Below, piece by piece: positions 37,700-47,261 of a DNA stretch of 64,000 nucleotides. The notes under the pieces were generated by a model. That model was not told where the DNA came from, searched no databases, and saw only the letters and a program-made list of their open reading frames with translations. Made by a program: the position numbers and the translations under genes. The DNA comes from Loktanella sp. Alg231-35 (GTDB lineage Bacteria > Pseudomonadota > Alphaproteobacteria > Rhodobacterales > Rhodobacteraceae): contig NZ_FREV01000001.1 in assembly GCF_900143545.1 (NCBI RefSeq), positions 310,001-374,000 on the forward strand. Reading direction: 5' to 3'. Each line of letters begins with the position of its first letter. Within the stretch, counting starts at the first letter, position 1.

Positions 37700-39358
37700 T
37701 TAATCCAGAAGACGTCGTGCGATGACCTGTGCTTGAATTTCAGCCGCCCCTTCAAAGATGTTCAGAATGCGCGCATCACATAGGATCCGGCTGACCTTGT
37801 ATTCCAGCGCAAACCCGTTGCCGCCGTGGATTTGCAGAGCGTTGTCTGCACAGGCCCAAGCGATCCGTGCACCAAGCAGTTTGGCCATGCCAGCCTCAAG
37901 GTCGCAGCGACGGTCGTTATCTTTTTCATGGGCGCTGAAATAAGTCAGCTGACGCGCCACCATGATTTCGACCGCCATCATGGCCAACTTGCCCGCGACA
38001 CGAGGGAAGTTGATCAGGGGCTTGCCGAATTGCTTGCGGTCGTTTGCGTATTGCATGCCAACGTCGAGCGCTGATTGAGCGACGCCAACGGCGCGGGCGG
38101 CAGTCTGGATGCGCGCGCTCTCAAACGTCTGCATCAACTGCTTAAAGCCTTTGCCAGTCTCGCCGCCCAGCAGGTTTTCGCCCTTTACGGCAAAGCCATC
38201 AAAGGCCAGCTCATACTCTTTCATGCCGCGATAACCGAGAACTTCAATCTCACCGCCGGTCATGCCGGGAGTAGGGAATGGGTTGTCATCGGTGCCAGGC
38301 GTCTTTTCGGCGAGGAACATGGAGAGGCCGCGATAGTCTGTCGTCTCGGATTCCGTACGTGCAAGCAATGTCATCATGTGGGTGCGACTGGCGTGGGTGA
38401 TCCAGGTCTTGTTGCCTGTCACTTCCCAATCGTCGCCTTTCCTGACAGCGCGGGTGCGCAGCGAGCCAAGGTCGGATCCAGTGTTGGGTTCGGTGAAAAC
38501 TGCCGTGGGTAGGATTTCAGCGGATGCAAGGCCAGGGAGCCATTGTTGTTTCTGCTCTTCCGTCCCACCGCATAGGATCAGCTCTGCTGCAATCTCGGAC
38601 CGTGTGCCAAGCGAGCCGACACCGATGTAGCCACGCGACAGTTCTTCGGACACCACGCACATCGACGCCTTGGACAGGCCAAAGCCGCCGTATTCTTCGG
38701 GGATGGTCAGGCCAAAGACACCCATTTCGGCCATCTCGTCGATGATCTCAAGCGGGATCAACTCGTCTTTGAGGTGCCAATCGTGTGCGTCAGGTTCCAC
38801 CCGCTCAATGCTGAAACGGCGGAACTGTTCGCGGATCATCTCCAACTCATCATCGAGGCCCGAGGCACCCACAGTGATGTTGGCTGATTGCTCTTGCATG
38901 AGGTCCACCAGCCGCATCCGCGCGGCCTGGGTGTTACCTGATTGGGTCAGTGTCATGACAGCAGGCAACATCATACCGCGCATGTCGTCCTGAGTTAGGC
39001 CGATGTCCTGCAGGCGCATGATTTCACCCTGACTCATCGGGATGCCGCCGTAAATCTGCCAAAGGTATTCACCAAAAGCAATCTGATGGATCAGCTGTTC
39101 GACTTCACCAAATTTGCCGTCGGCCTGTAGCCGTTCGGCCCAGCCCTGCATCTGGTGCAGCGATTGGGCATATGTGGCCAACCAAGCCAGCCCGTGAGCC
39201 GCCGTCTGGTTTTCTTCGAGCAGTTTGCCAGAGATACGGTCGCCATCCGTCACCGTGGCGCGCACTGCGTCCTTGGCACGGGTCAGAATGTCATCAACTG
39301 CGGGGAGCGCTGCTGCGGTCTGCGCTAGCAGATCAGTCAGAATGGGGGCATTTTTCAT
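37700..39358 (-). CDS. mcd: (2S)-methylsuccinyl-CoA dehydrogenase (acyl-CoA dehydrogenase family)
   Basis: Mcd oxidises methylsuccinyl-CoA to mesaconyl-CoA in the ethylmalonyl-CoA pathway of acetate assimilation, passing electrons to ETF. The 552-residue protein has an N-terminal extension of about 150 residues before the normal acyl-CoA dehydrogenase fold, with AAHGLAWLATYAQSLHQM and GEYLWQIYGGIPMSQGEI as in Rhodobacter Mcd. FAD and substrate blocks such as FTEPNTGSDLGSLRTRA and the C-terminal EGAAEIQAQVIARRLL follow. The start is placed at the ATG at 39358 with AGGA seven bases upstream; the open frame extends 171 bases further. Other pathway genes are not in the window. Confidence 0.78.
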   Translation of the reverse strand: MKNAPILTDLLAQTAAALPAVDDILTRAKDAVRATVTDGDRISGKLLEENQTAAHGLAWLATYAQSLHQMQGWAERLQADGKFGEVEQLIHQIAFGEYLWQIYGGIPMSQGEIMRLQDIGLTQDDMRGMMLPAVMTLTQSGNTQAARMRLVDLMQEQSANITVGASGLDDELEMIREQFRRFSIERVEPDAHDWHLKDELIPLEIIDEMAEMGVFGLTIPEEYGGFGLSKASMCVVSEELSRGYIGVGSLGTRSEIAAELILCGGTEEQKQQWLPGLASAEILPTAVFTEPNTGSDLGSLRTRAVRKGDDWEVTGNKTWITHASRTHMMTLLARTESETTDYRGLSMFLAEKTPGTDDNPFPTPGMTGGEIEVLGYRGMKEYELAFDGFAVKGENLLGGETGKGFKQLMQTFESARIQTAARAVGVAQSALDVGMQYANDRKQFGKPLINFPRVAGKLAMMAVEIMVARQLTYFSAHEKDNDRRCDLEAGMAKLLGARIAWACADNALQIHGGNGFALEYKVSRILCDARILNIFEGAAEIQAQVIARRLLD

Positions 39359-39532
39359 CGTCATATCCTGACCATCATGCGGCATTTTTCCGAGTCCTTC
39401 AATTTGCAGTCGCAGAGATAATCTGTTTGCACGTGCAGCGCAATAATTATTCATGAAGTTACGCTGCGACGCACTAAAATGTCGTATGTGAATTCGCGCT
39501 GGCATGTGCAGATGAATGACGTAAGACAAGAT

Positions 39533-40303
39533 ATGCCCGAGTTTCCGCTGATCATCACACCCGCGATCTTCGTCTTTGCTTGCGCGGTGACGCTTTGTGG
39601 CGGCTTTGTCAAAGGGGCCGTTGGCTTTGCCATGCCACTGATCATGATTTCAGGGATGGGCATTCTGATCCCGCCGGAACTGGTTGTTGCCGGGCTCGTG
39701 ATACCTATCGTGATTGCCAATGGGGTGCAGGTGGGGCGGGCGGGGCTTGGTCATGCGCGGGCAGCATTGAGTGAACATTGGCGCTATGTGCTTGTTGTCT
39801 GCATTATGATCCTTGTTGCGGCGCAATTCGTGCGAAGCATTCCGACCGATACGATGTTCATCGTGCTTGGCGTCTCGGTTGTGGGGCTTTGTGCGATTCA
39901 GTTGATCGGATGGCGCCCGCTCATTCCGCCTGCGATGCGCACACCGTTTGAGTGGATTGCAGGTGCGCTTGCGGGCACGCTGGGCGGTTTGTCGGGCACA
40001 TGGGGCCCGCCCACGGTGCTGTACCTGCTGGCCTTACGGACCCCGCGCGAACAGCAAATGTCGGTGCAGGGTGTGATCTACGGGCTTGGGTCTGTCATGC
40101 TGTTGGTTGGACATGTGCAGTCGGGCATTCTGAACGCGCAGACTTGGGGGTTTTCCGCCGCATTGGTGTTGCCGTCGCTTTTGGGTATGTGGCTGGGCTT
40201 TCGTTGGGGGGCTCGGTTTGATCAGGAACGGTTCCGCAAAATTACCCTTTGGGTTCTGATCATTGCGGGGACCAATCTGATCCGCCGGGGCATCATGGGT
40301 TAG
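39533..40303 (+). CDS. TauE/SafE-family sulfite exporter-like permease
   Basis: A 256-residue membrane protein with seven to eight helices and the family repeats GGFVKGAVGFAMPLIMISG (first half) and GALAGTLGGLSGTWGPP (second half). Members move sulfite, sulfoacetate or other organosulfonates out of the cell; the substrate here is not shown. Start choice is uncertain: ATG codons at 39479, 39512 and 39533 are in frame, and the last best fits family N-termini. It is convergent with the next gene, overlapping by four bases. Confidence 0.8.
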   Translation: MPEFPLIITPAIFVFACAVTLCGGFVKGAVGFAMPLIMISGMGILIPPELVVAGLVIPIVIANGVQVGRAGLGHARAALSEHWRYVLVVCIMILVAAQFVRSIPTDTMFIVLGVSVVGLCAIQLIGWRPLIPPAMRTPFEWIAGALAGTLGGLSGTWGPPTVLYLLALRTPREQQMSVQGVIYGLGSVMLLVGHVQSGILNAQTWGFSAALVLPSLLGMWLGFRWGARFDQERFRKITLWVLIIAGTNLIRRGIMG

Positions 40304-40824
40304 GACAGAAGGTCGCGGTAGTGACAGAGCTGTGCCAGTTCTGGCAGCGATCTTGGATGCACAACCTCGAACTGCGTGGAGAACAGCACTTCATCCCCAT
40401 GAAAGGCGATCATTTTCCAGGTGCCAAGCACGAGCTCGTAGTTATGATCAAACTGATAAAAGGTCAGTGACGGCCCAATGCCGCTGATATTGGTGAAAAA
40501 GCTTTGCTGCGTGGTCTGTGTGGACCCCATAGGCGGATGTTCCACGACCATCAGCACGTCAGACAGGCCATCGATATCGGTTGACTGGCTCTTTATTCCA
40601 AATCCAAGCCCCAAAACGGCGGGAACGGTTTGTGTCAGCGCTGCAAACGGGGGTTCTTCTGCGATGATATGGGTTGTGCCTGCCAAGGTTCCCGGCGCGG
40701 GCGAGGTCGCCATACCCGCTGGCGGGCAGATCAAACCCGCCTCGACAGAGGCGATGGTTTCAGAAGTTTCCGCTTCGGCGAAAGCGCTGACGGGCATCAG
40801 GAAAAGAAGCAGGTATCGCAGCAT
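40300..40824 (-). CDS. Secreted protein, DUF3859-like
   Basis: A 174-residue protein with a signal peptide (MLRYLLLFLMPVSAFA) and a mature part of beta-rich look. The pattern GFGIKSQ, VVEHPPMG and the final YELVLGTWKMIAFHGDEVLF resemble DUF3859 proteins; function unknown. The ATG at 40824 starts the signal peptide; the longer reading is not convincing. The palindromic repeat at 40861 lies between it and pckA. Confidence 0.65.
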   Translation of the reverse strand: MLRYLLLFLMPVSAFAEAETSETIASVEAGLICPPAGMATSPAPGTLAGTTHIIAEEPPFAALTQTVPAVLGLGFGIKSQSTDIDGLSDVLMVVEHPPMGSTQTTQQSFFTNISGIGPSLTFYQFDHNYELVLGTWKMIAFHGDEVLFSTQFEVVHPRSLPELAQLCHYRDLLS

Positions 40825-40860
40825 GCGCCAACGATACCTGTTCGCAGGACTGTGGAAAAG

Positions 40861-40886
40861 GTAAGGTGGATCTAGATCCACCTTAC
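40861..40886. repeat. 26-base perfect palindrome, copy 1 (after pckA)
   Basis: GTAAGGTGGATCT is followed directly by its exact reverse complement. It begins six bases after the pckA stop on the minus strand and is followed there by CTTTTCC, so it may act as the pckA terminator. Copies 2 and 3 at 51974 and 62366 differ only at the two central bases. Confidence 0.9.
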
Positions 40887-40891
40887 ATGCC

Positions 40892-42490
40892 TCAGCCGAT
40901 AGCCGCTGCCTTCACATCGTCGTCAATGAAGGGCACATATTTCTCGAAGTTATCCGAGAACATCGTGACCAGTTTCCCGGCTTGTGCATCATAACCGGCC
41001 TTGTCGGCCCATGTGTCACGCGGATTAAGCAGGGCATCATCCACACCATCAACCGAAACCGGCACCTCAAACCCGAACTGCGGGTCCTTGCGGAACGTGC
41101 CTTCGATCAATGTGCCATCCAATGCCGCAGACAAAAGCGCCCGCGTCGCCTTGATCGGCATCCGTGAGCCTGTCCCATAAGCGCCACCGGTCCAGCCGGT
41201 GTTCACCAGCCAACAAGTTGCCCCGTGGCTTGCAATCTTGGAGCGGAGCAGGTTGCCGTAAACCTCGGGCCTGCGCGGCATGAAGGGCGCGCCAAAACAG
41301 GTGCTGAAGGTGGGTTCAGGTTCAGTTACACCGCGTTCGGTGCCGGCAACCTTAGACGTGAAACCTGATAGGAAATGATACATCGCCTGCGCAGGGGTCA
41401 GCCGAGCGATGGGGGGCAGCACGCCAAAAGCATCACAGGTCAGCATGATGATGTTCTTGGGATGGCCACCCAATGCGCTGTCAGATGCATTGGAGATGTA
41501 GCCGAGCGGATAGGCACAGCGCATGTTCGCGGTCAAACTGTCGTCTTCGAAATCCAGCTCATGCGTCTCAGGATCAAAGACCATGTTTTCGATGACCGTA
41601 TGTGGCATCGAACAGGTCGCGTAAATCTCGGGCTCTGCTTCGGGGTCAAGACCGATCGTCTTGGCATAGCACCCGCCTTCAAAGTTGAAGGTGCCGCGAT
41701 CGGACCAACCGTGTTCATCATCGCCGATCAGCACGCGGGTGGGGTCAGCCGACAATGTCGTTTTGCCCGTGCCGGACAGGCCAAAGAAAACAGCCGTATC
41801 AACAGGATTGCCCGGTGCATGGTTGGCCGAGCAGTGCATCGGCATGATGCCCTTTTCGGGCAGCAGATAGTTCAGCAGGGTGAAAACAGATTTCTTGTTC
41901 TCGCCTGCGTATTCCGTGCCGCCGATCAGAATCAGCTTTTTCTCAAAGTTCAGCGCGATCACTGTTTCAGAGCGGCAGCCGTGTTTTGCTGGTTCTGCCT
42001 TGAAGGTCGGGCAGTTGATGATGGTGAAATCCGGGGTAAAGCTGTCAAGCTCGGACGCGTCAGGGCGGCGCAACAGGTGCCGGATGAAAAGCCCGTGCCA
42101 TGCCAGTTCGGTTACAACACGTACATCAAGGCGGTGGGCGGGATCTGCGCCGCCGAAAAGATCCTGCACATTGTAAGTGCCGCCTTTCATATGCGTCAGC
42201 ATGTCGGCGTAAAGCGCATCAAACTTGGTGGGTTCCATCGGGGGATTATTTTCCCACCAGATCATGTCTTCGACACCAGCGGTCTTGACGACGAACTTGT
42301 CTTTCGGTGAACGGCCTGTGTGTTTGCCCGTTGAGACGAGGAAAACGCCACCTTTGCCGGTCACGCCTTCGGCCGCGGCAACGGCCGCATCCTGCAATTC
42401 GGCTTCAGAGCGGTTATAATAGACGTAGCCCAGCCCTGTGATGCCTTGATCTTCAAGTTTCATCGACGGGTTGACCGTGCCATGGTCCAT
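40892..42490 (-). CDS. pckA: Phosphoenolpyruvate carboxykinase (ATP)
   Basis: PckA turns oxaloacetate into PEP at the head of gluconeogenesis. The 532-residue protein has the kinase-1a P-loop [11 protein letters not shown], the kinase-2 LIGDDEHGW motif and the ligand Arg in [17 protein letters not shown] upstream of the ATG at 42490 fixes the start. It is divergent from chvI across exactly 300 bases containing two GTTAGCGCAA repeats. Confidence 0.97.
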   Translation of the reverse strand: MDHGTVNPSMKLEDQGITGLGYVYYNRSEAELQDAAVAAAEGVTGKGGVFLVSTGKHTGRSPKDKFVVKTAGVEDMIWWENNPPMEPTKFDALYADMLTHMKGGTYNVQDLFGGADPAHRLDVRVVTELAWHGLFIRHLLRRPDASELDSFTPDFTIINCPTFKAEPAKHGCRSETVIALNFEKKLILIGGTEYAGENKKSVFTLLNYLLPEKGIMPMHCSANHAPGNPVDTAVFFGLSGTGKTTLSADPTRVLIGDDEHGWSDRGTFNFEGGCYAKTIGLDPEAEPEIYATCSMPHTVIENMVFDPETHELDFEDDSLTANMRCAYPLGYISNASDSALGGHPKNIIMLTCDAFGVLPPIARLTPAQAMYHFLSGFTSKVAGTERGVTEPEPTFSTCFGAPFMPRRPEVYGNLLRSKIASHGATCWLVNTGWTGGAYGTGSRMPIKATRALLSAALDGTLIEGTFRKDPQFGFEVPVSVDGVDDALLNPRDTWADKAGYDAQAGKLVTMFSDNFEKYVPFIDDDVKAAAIG

Positions 42491-42580
42491 TAGTTCGCTC
42501 CTTTTGATATAGCCAGAATGGGCTTGCGATGGCCTTGCATAGCACCAAGGTTTCAAGAGCCGATAGCCCGGATTGCAGCC

Positions 42581-42610
42581 GTTAGCGCAACCATTTCGAT
42601 GTTAGCGCAA
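42581..42610. promoter_or_regulatory. Direct repeat operator candidate upstream of pckA
   Basis: GTTAGCGCAA occurs exactly at 42581-42590 and 42601-42610, 20 bases apart start to start, about two helical turns. It lies 91 to 120 bases upstream of pckA. The core resembles, from memory, the GTTAGCGCTAAC-type palindrome of the LacI-family regulator CceR, which controls central carbon genes in Rhodobacter. Each copy carries mismatches to the palindrome on its right half. Confidence 0.5.
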
Positions 42611-42696
42611 TCTTCGGAATAACATTCTTGGATTCTTGTTCACGAATTCGGCGCTCTGGCAAAAATGATCCAATTGGGGCGCTTTTGTGGCTAGTT

Positions 42697-42726
42697 TTGA
42701 CTTAATGGTTGATTCGTTTAGATAAA
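42697..42726 (+). promoter_or_regulatory. Candidate chvI promoter
   Basis: TTGACT (42697-42702) and GATAAA (42721-42726) are 18 bases apart. A short inverted repeat GAACA-N6-TGTTC follows at 42729-42744 in the leader. The ChvI ATG is 64 bases downstream of the -10 element. Confidence 0.4.
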
Positions 42727-42790
42727 AGGAACAACACTCTGTTCTAACGCCTGTTAAGAGCGAGCAGAAATTTATTAAGGGGTCCAGTTC

Positions 42791-43492
42791 ATGTCCAGAA
42801 TTGCACTTGTCGATGATGACAGGAATATCCTTACCTCCGTGTCCATGACGCTTGAGGCAGAAGGTTTCGAGGTCGAGACATATAATGATGGTCAATCCGC
42901 GTTGGATGCATTCAACAAACGGATGCCCGATATGGCTGTTTTGGACATCAAAATGCCACGGATGGATGGCATGGATCTTTTGCAGCGCCTACGCCAGAAG
43001 ACCGCGATGCCCGTTATTTTCTTGACGTCCAAGGACGATGAGATCGACGAAGTGCTTGGTTTGCGCATGGGCGCAGATGATTACGTAAAAAAGCCTTTTT
43101 CACAGCGTCTACTAGTCGAGCGGATTCGCGCCCTGTTGCGTAGGCAGGATGCGATTGCAGGTGAAGAGATTGAAGAGACCGAGGATACCAAAGTTATGGC
43201 CCGCGGTGAGTTGGTGATGGATCCCCTCCGTCACGCGGTAAAGTGGAAAGGGAAAGACGTATCCCTGACGGTAACCGAATTCTTGTTGTTGCAGGCGCTT
43301 GCCCAGCGACCCGGCTTTGTCAAAAGCCGGGATCAGTTGATGGATGTGGCCTATGATGACCAAGTTTACGTGGACGATCGCACGATCGACAGCCACATCA
43401 AACGGCTGCGCAAAAAGATGCGTAACACGGACAATGAGTTCTCCGCGATCGAGACCCTCTACGGCATCGGGTATCGCTACAACGAAGAGTAA
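42791..43492 (+). CDS. chvI: Response regulator ChvI
   Basis: A 233-residue OmpR-type regulator: receiver with phospho-acceptor D52 ([12 protein letters not shown]), T79 and K101 (KKPF), then a winged helix with the typical ChvI ending [16 protein letters not shown] and [10 protein letters not shown]. ChvI with the sensor ChvG answers acid and envelope stress in alphaproteobacteria. It heads a run of genes through HPr and lies opposite pckA, the standard alphaproteobacterial arrangement. Confidence 0.93.
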   Translation: MSRIALVDDDRNILTSVSMTLEAEGFEVETYNDGQSALDAFNKRMPDMAVLDIKMPRMDGMDLLQRLRQKTAMPVIFLTSKDDEIDEVLGLRMGADDYVKKPFSQRLLVERIRALLRRQDAIAGEEIEETEDTKVMARGELVMDPLRHAVKWKGKDVSLTVTEFLLLQALAQRPGFVKSRDQLMDVAYDDQVYVDDRTIDSHIKRLRKKMRNTDNEFSAIETLYGIGYRYNEE

Positions 43493-43495
43493 GGC

Positions 43496-45232
43496 ATGAG
43501 TGCCGCTCCCAAAATTGACGTGCGTGATCTGCAGTCTGTGCGCGATGCAGCCCGCACGCCTGATCTGGTATTGGGCGACGACTGGGTTGCGCCGCATTTT
43601 GCCGACGATGACCTTGACGAACGCAGTGTGCCGGGCGGTCGCCTTTGGGCGCTGCGCCGGTCGCCCATTGCCCGCAAGATCGTCACTTTCAACTTGATTG
43701 CATTGATTTTGCTGATCGCAGGTGTTCTTTACCTTAGCCCGTCGCGCGACAGTCTTGCCTATCAACGTGCCAAGGGTCTGGTCAACGAAGCGCAGCTGAT
43801 TGCAAACGTCTTTGAGGCACAGCTGCCGTCGATTGCTCCGGTCAATCTGGTCACGGCTGATGGCATCAACCCCGCTGCAACCTTGTCAGGGATGAACTTG
43901 CGGGGCGGTGTCGAGGTATCCGTCTTTGCCCCCGACACAACGCTTGTCGCCCGCGAGACAGGTCAATTGAATGCCCGGGAAATCGAAGAACTCGGCCTTC
44001 AGACCGGAGGGACCTTTGTCACCGACCTGCTGGTGACCGTCTGGCAGGGGTTGATCAATCTTTTCTCATTCGGAAGTGAGCCACTGACGCAGGAAGAGGC
44101 CCTGATTCAGTTGTCGCAACAGAATGTCCGCGATGCGATTGAGAACGGCACCCACTTGGAAGCCTCGGACATTGAAGGTGCGACCAGTTTCGTGGTCACC
44201 ACGCCAATCATGCGCAATGATGTCGCCATCGGCGTTATCGCTGTGACGACCGCTGCCGGTGAGGTCGACAGTCTTGTGCGCCGCGAGCGTGAACAATACT
44301 TGCGCCTCTTCTTTGTGGGTGTGCTTGTCAGTGTCGGTCTGAGCCTTGTTCTGGCTTCAACAATTGCGAACCCGCTGGCGCAGCTTGCCACGGCGGCCGA
44401 GGCCAGTCAGGAAAAAAATGCCCGCAAGATGTCGCCGGGGCAGGTGCGCATCCCTGATCTGACCGGTCGGCCTGATGAGATTGGCCGTCTGTCTGGCGCC
44501 TTGCGGGGTATGGTTGCGGCCCTTGTTGAACGGATCGAGGGCAACGAACAGTTTGCCGCGGACGTTTCGCATGAAATCAAGAACCCGCTTGCTTCATTGC
44601 GCTCTGCCGTAGGCACCATGCGTGTGGCCAAGCGTGATGACCAGCGCGAGCGTTTGCTGGAAGTCATTGAACATGACGTAAAGCGTCTTGACCGTTTGGT
44701 GAGTGATATCTCAAACGCGTCCCGCCTGGACAGTGAATTGGTCAAGGAGGAGGAAGAAGCCTTTGATCTGATCAATATGATCGGCAACATTGTCGAATTC
44801 CTATCCAAGGAGGCCAAAATGCGTGGTGTCGACTTTGTGTCGGATCTGCCGTCAGAACCGATCATGACACAGGGGCTTGAGGGCCGCGTGGCGCAGGTCT
44901 TTGTCAATTTGATCACCAACGCGATTTCCTTCTGCGAGAAGGGTGATGCGATCCGTGTCTGGGCGCGCCGCCGCGAGAACCGTGTGTTGGTTGTTGTCGA
45001 GGATACCGGCCCCGGTATCCCCAACGATGCGTTGACGAAGGTGTTCCAACGCTTCTATTCCGAGCGTCCCGAAGGGCAGTTCGGCAATAACTCTGGCCTT
45101 GGTCTTGCGATTTCCAAGCAAATTGTCGAGGCGCATGGTGGCGTGATCTGGGCAGAGAACATTCGTCCCACAGATGCCGATCCGACCTCAGAACCACTTG
45201 GCGCACGCTTTGTGGTTGGTCTGCCGGTCTAG
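43496..45232 (+). CDS. chvG: Sensor histidine kinase ChvG
   Basis: A 578-residue membrane kinase. Two transmembrane segments (about 65-85 and 263-285) flank a periplasmic sensor domain of about 180 residues; then HAMP, the H-box FAADVSHEIKNPLASLR with H359, N-box NLITNAISF, and the G boxes DTGPGIP and GLGLAISKQI. The N-terminal 60 residues are an acidic cytoplasmic tail. It phosphorylates ChvI. The gap to chvI is three bases, and hprK follows three bases after it. Confidence 0.93.
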   Translation: MSAAPKIDVRDLQSVRDAARTPDLVLGDDWVAPHFADDDLDERSVPGGRLWALRRSPIARKIVTFNLIALILLIAGVLYLSPSRDSLAYQRAKGLVNEAQLIANVFEAQLPSIAPVNLVTADGINPAATLSGMNLRGGVEVSVFAPDTTLVARETGQLNAREIEELGLQTGGTFVTDLLVTVWQGLINLFSFGSEPLTQEEALIQLSQQNVRDAIENGTHLEASDIEGATSFVVTTPIMRNDVAIGVIAVTTAAGEVDSLVRREREQYLRLFFVGVLVSVGLSLVLASTIANPLAQLATAAEASQEKNARKMSPGQVRIPDLTGRPDEIGRLSGALRGMVAALVERIEGNEQFAADVSHEIKNPLASLRSAVGTMRVAKRDDQRERLLEVIEHDVKRLDRLVSDISNASRLDSELVKEEEEAFDLINMIGNIVEFLSKEAKMRGVDFVSDLPSEPIMTQGLEGRVAQVFVNLITNAISFCEKGDAIRVWARRRENRVLVVVEDTGPGIPNDALTKVFQRFYSERPEGQFGNNSGLGLAISKQIVEAHGGVIWAENIRPTDADPTSEPLGARFVVGLPV

Positions 45233-45235
45233 GGT

Positions 45236-45661
45236 ATGACCGCGCCGCAGATCGTGCATGCAACCAGCGTCGCATGGGATGGACGGGCCGTTTTGATCAC
45301 CGGACAATCTGGGGCGGGTAAATCTGCGCTTGGGTTGCAGCTTCTGGGGCTAGGTTGCACGCTTGTGGCAGATGATCGTGTTACGCTCACGGCGACAGAT
45401 GGCACACTGACGGCAAGTTGCCCCCCTACGATTGCGGGCCTGATTGAGGCGCGGGGTATCGGCATTCTGAACGCAGAGCATATCCAACAAGCCTCGATCC
45501 AACTTGTGGTTGATCTGGACAGCATCGCAGAGGAGCGATTGCCACAACGTCGCGTTATCACGCTCTTGGGATGTGATATCCCCTTGATCTTGGGAGGCGA
45601 AGGCCCACTCTTTGCCGCAGCAGTACTGCAAACACTCAAAGGCGGTTGGAGCGACCGATGA
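45236..45661 (+). CDS. hprK: HPr kinase/phosphorylase, short alphaproteobacterial form
   Basis: A 141-residue protein with the Walker A motif GQSGAGKS (23-30) and the catalytic VADDRV motif. It lacks the N-terminal domain found in Bacillus HprK, as is normal for alphaproteobacteria. It should add phosphate to, or remove it from, Ser46 of the HPr encoded four genes downstream. It overlaps rapZ by ATGA. Confidence 0.92.
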   Translation: MTAPQIVHATSVAWDGRAVLITGQSGAGKSALGLQLLGLGCTLVADDRVTLTATDGTLTASCPPTIAGLIEARGIGILNAEHIQQASIQLVVDLDSIAEERLPQRRVITLLGCDIPLILGGEGPLFAAAVLQTLKGGWSDR

Positions 45662-46572
45662 CAGACCCAAATCCAGATCCGACACAGCGGGCGGCGACCG
45701 TCCTGCTGGTGACCGGGCCGTCTGGGGCGGGCCGGTCCACAGCGATCAATGCGCTTGAAGATCTGGGCTATGAGGTGATCGACAACTTGCCCTTGTCACT
45801 CTTGCCGCGATTACTGGATGGCCCGCCACCGAGCCGCCCACTGGCCTTGGGGCTCGACGTACGCAATCGCGATTTCAGCACGACCGCCCTGATCGAGATT
45901 ATCGACCAATTGGCAGGCCAGCACGGCAATGCCTCGCAGGTTCTCTATCTTGATGCGGGCGACGAAGATCTAGTGCGCCGATATTCCGAGACACGCCGCA
46001 GGCATCCTTTGGCACCTGCGGGTCCACCGCTGGCCGGCATCGCGGCAGAGAAGGACATGCTTGTTCCCATTCGGGCACGTGCCGATGTGTTGGTTGATAC
46101 GTCAGGGTTGTCACCACATGACCTCAAGGCCGAGATCGACCGTTGGTTCGGCACGCCGGAGGGTGGGCAGCTTGGTGTGACGTTTCATTCGTTCTCCTAT
46201 AAGCGCGGCCTGCCGCAGGGGTTGGACATCGTGATGGACTGCCGTTTTCTGCGTAATCCGCATTGGGACGAAGAATTGCGCAAATTGGACGGGCGCAACC
46301 GGGATGTGGCGGCATATGTGGCTGCGGATCCACGATTTGACGCCTTCTTTTCGCAGCTCAAGTCGTTGATTGACTTGCTGCTTCCCGCCCATAAGGACGA
46401 GGGTAAGGCGCATCTGTCTATCGGCTTTGGCTGTACCGGAGGGCAACACCGTTCGGTGATGATGGTTGAGCGCATAGCGCAAACCCTTGCGCAGGACGGC
46501 TGGCATGTGTCTAAACGACATCGGGAATTGGAACGCCGTGGCGTTCTGGGCGACAAGGGACAGACGGTTTGA
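45658..46572 (+). CDS. rapZ: RNase adapter protein RapZ
   Basis: A 304-residue P-loop protein: GPSGAGRS at 20-27, [12 protein letters not shown] as the second motif, and the C-terminal [15 protein letters not shown] block. In E. coli RapZ binds UDP-GlcN-type signals and the GlmZ small RNA; in alphaproteobacteria the RNA partner is uncertain. The ATG at 45658 overlaps the hprK stop; a TTG 12 bases upstream is less likely. Confidence 0.92.
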   Translation: MTDPNPDPTQRAATVLLVTGPSGAGRSTAINALEDLGYEVIDNLPLSLLPRLLDGPPPSRPLALGLDVRNRDFSTTALIEIIDQLAGQHGNASQVLYLDAGDEDLVRRYSETRRRHPLAPAGPPLAGIAAEKDMLVPIRARADVLVDTSGLSPHDLKAEIDRWFGTPEGGQLGVTFHSFSYKRGLPQGLDIVMDCRFLRNPHWDEELRKLDGRNRDVAAYVAADPRFDAFFSQLKSLIDLLLPAHKDEGKAHLSIGFGCTGGQHRSVMMVERIAQTLAQDGWHVSKRHRELERRGVLGDKGQTV

Positions 46573-46964
46573 TCGGTATCGTGATCGTGGCACATGGGGG
46601 GTTGGCGCAGGAATACCATGCGGCCGTCGAACATGTGGTTGGACCCCAGCCCGGTATGGTCAGTATTGCCATCGGTCCCGAGGATGACCGTGCGGTCAAA
46701 CAGTCCGAGATTTGTGATGCAGCTGACGCCGTGGATATGGGTGATGGCGTGGTAATTGTTACGGATATGTTTGGCGGTTCACCCACAAATCTGTCTTTGC
46801 GGGCTTGCAGCCCTGACAACCGCCGCATCCTTTATGGAGCCAATTTGCCCATGCTGATCAAATTGGCAAAGTCGCGCGGAGGCAGTGTGCCTGACGCGGT
46901 TGAGGCCGCGATTGTAGCAGCACATAAATACATCAACAGCCACAATGGTGGATTGCCCCAATGA
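46569..46964 (+). CDS. PTS system mannose-type EIIA component
   Basis: A 131-residue EIIA-Man-like protein with the phosphoryl-accepting H9 in [11 protein letters not shown] and the MFGGSPTN motif. No EIIB, EIIC or EIID gene is present, so it is probably regulatory rather than part of sugar uptake. It starts with TTG inside TTGA at the rapZ stop and overlaps the HPr gene by ATGA. EI (PtsP or PtsI) is not in the window. Confidence 0.9.
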   Translation: MIGIVIVAHGGLAQEYHAAVEHVVGPQPGMVSIAIGPEDDRAVKQSEICDAADAVDMGDGVVIVTDMFGGSPTNLSLRACSPDNRRILYGANLPMLIKLAKSRGGSVPDAVEAAIVAAHKYINSHNGGLPQ

Positions 46965-47230
46965 CAACTACCCGGCTGGAGATCCAGAATATCAAAGGGT
47001 TGCACGCCCGCGCGTCGGCCAAACTGGTCGAAGTTGTCGAGAGCTTTGACGCAGACGCAACCGTCAGCAAAGACGGCGAAAACACAGGCGGCGACAGCAT
47101 CATGGGCCTTTTGATGTTGGCAGCTTCCATTGGAACATTTATTGACGTCGAGACACGTGGCCCTCAAGCTGAGGAACTTCTGGCTGCGATCACCAACCTT
47201 GTCTCAGACAAGTTCGGTGAAGGCGACTGA
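46961..47230 (+). CDS. Phosphocarrier protein HPr
   Basis: An 89-residue HPr with the active-site H15 in KGLHARASAK and the regulatory S46 in DSIMGLLML, both at canonical positions. The Ser is the target of the HPr kinase encoded upstream. With EIIA it forms a phosphorelay tied to ChvG-ChvI by operon, the arrangement known from Rhizobiales and Rhodobacterales. Confidence 0.95.
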   Translation: MTTTRLEIQNIKGLHARASAKLVEVVESFDADATVSKDGENTGGDSIMGLLMLAASIGTFIDVETRGPQAEELLAAITNLVSDKFGEGD

Positions 47231-47261
47231 CACCGGGATAAGACCGAATGGGACACGCGTT

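Noticed and set aside
41375-42310. 311-codon plus-strand open frame opposite pckA
   Set aside because: Antisense to pckA, with no family resemblance.
42602-42895. 97-codon minus-strand frame in the pckA/chvI region
   Set aside because: It runs into the chvI start, has no ribosome binding site and crosses the promoter candidates.
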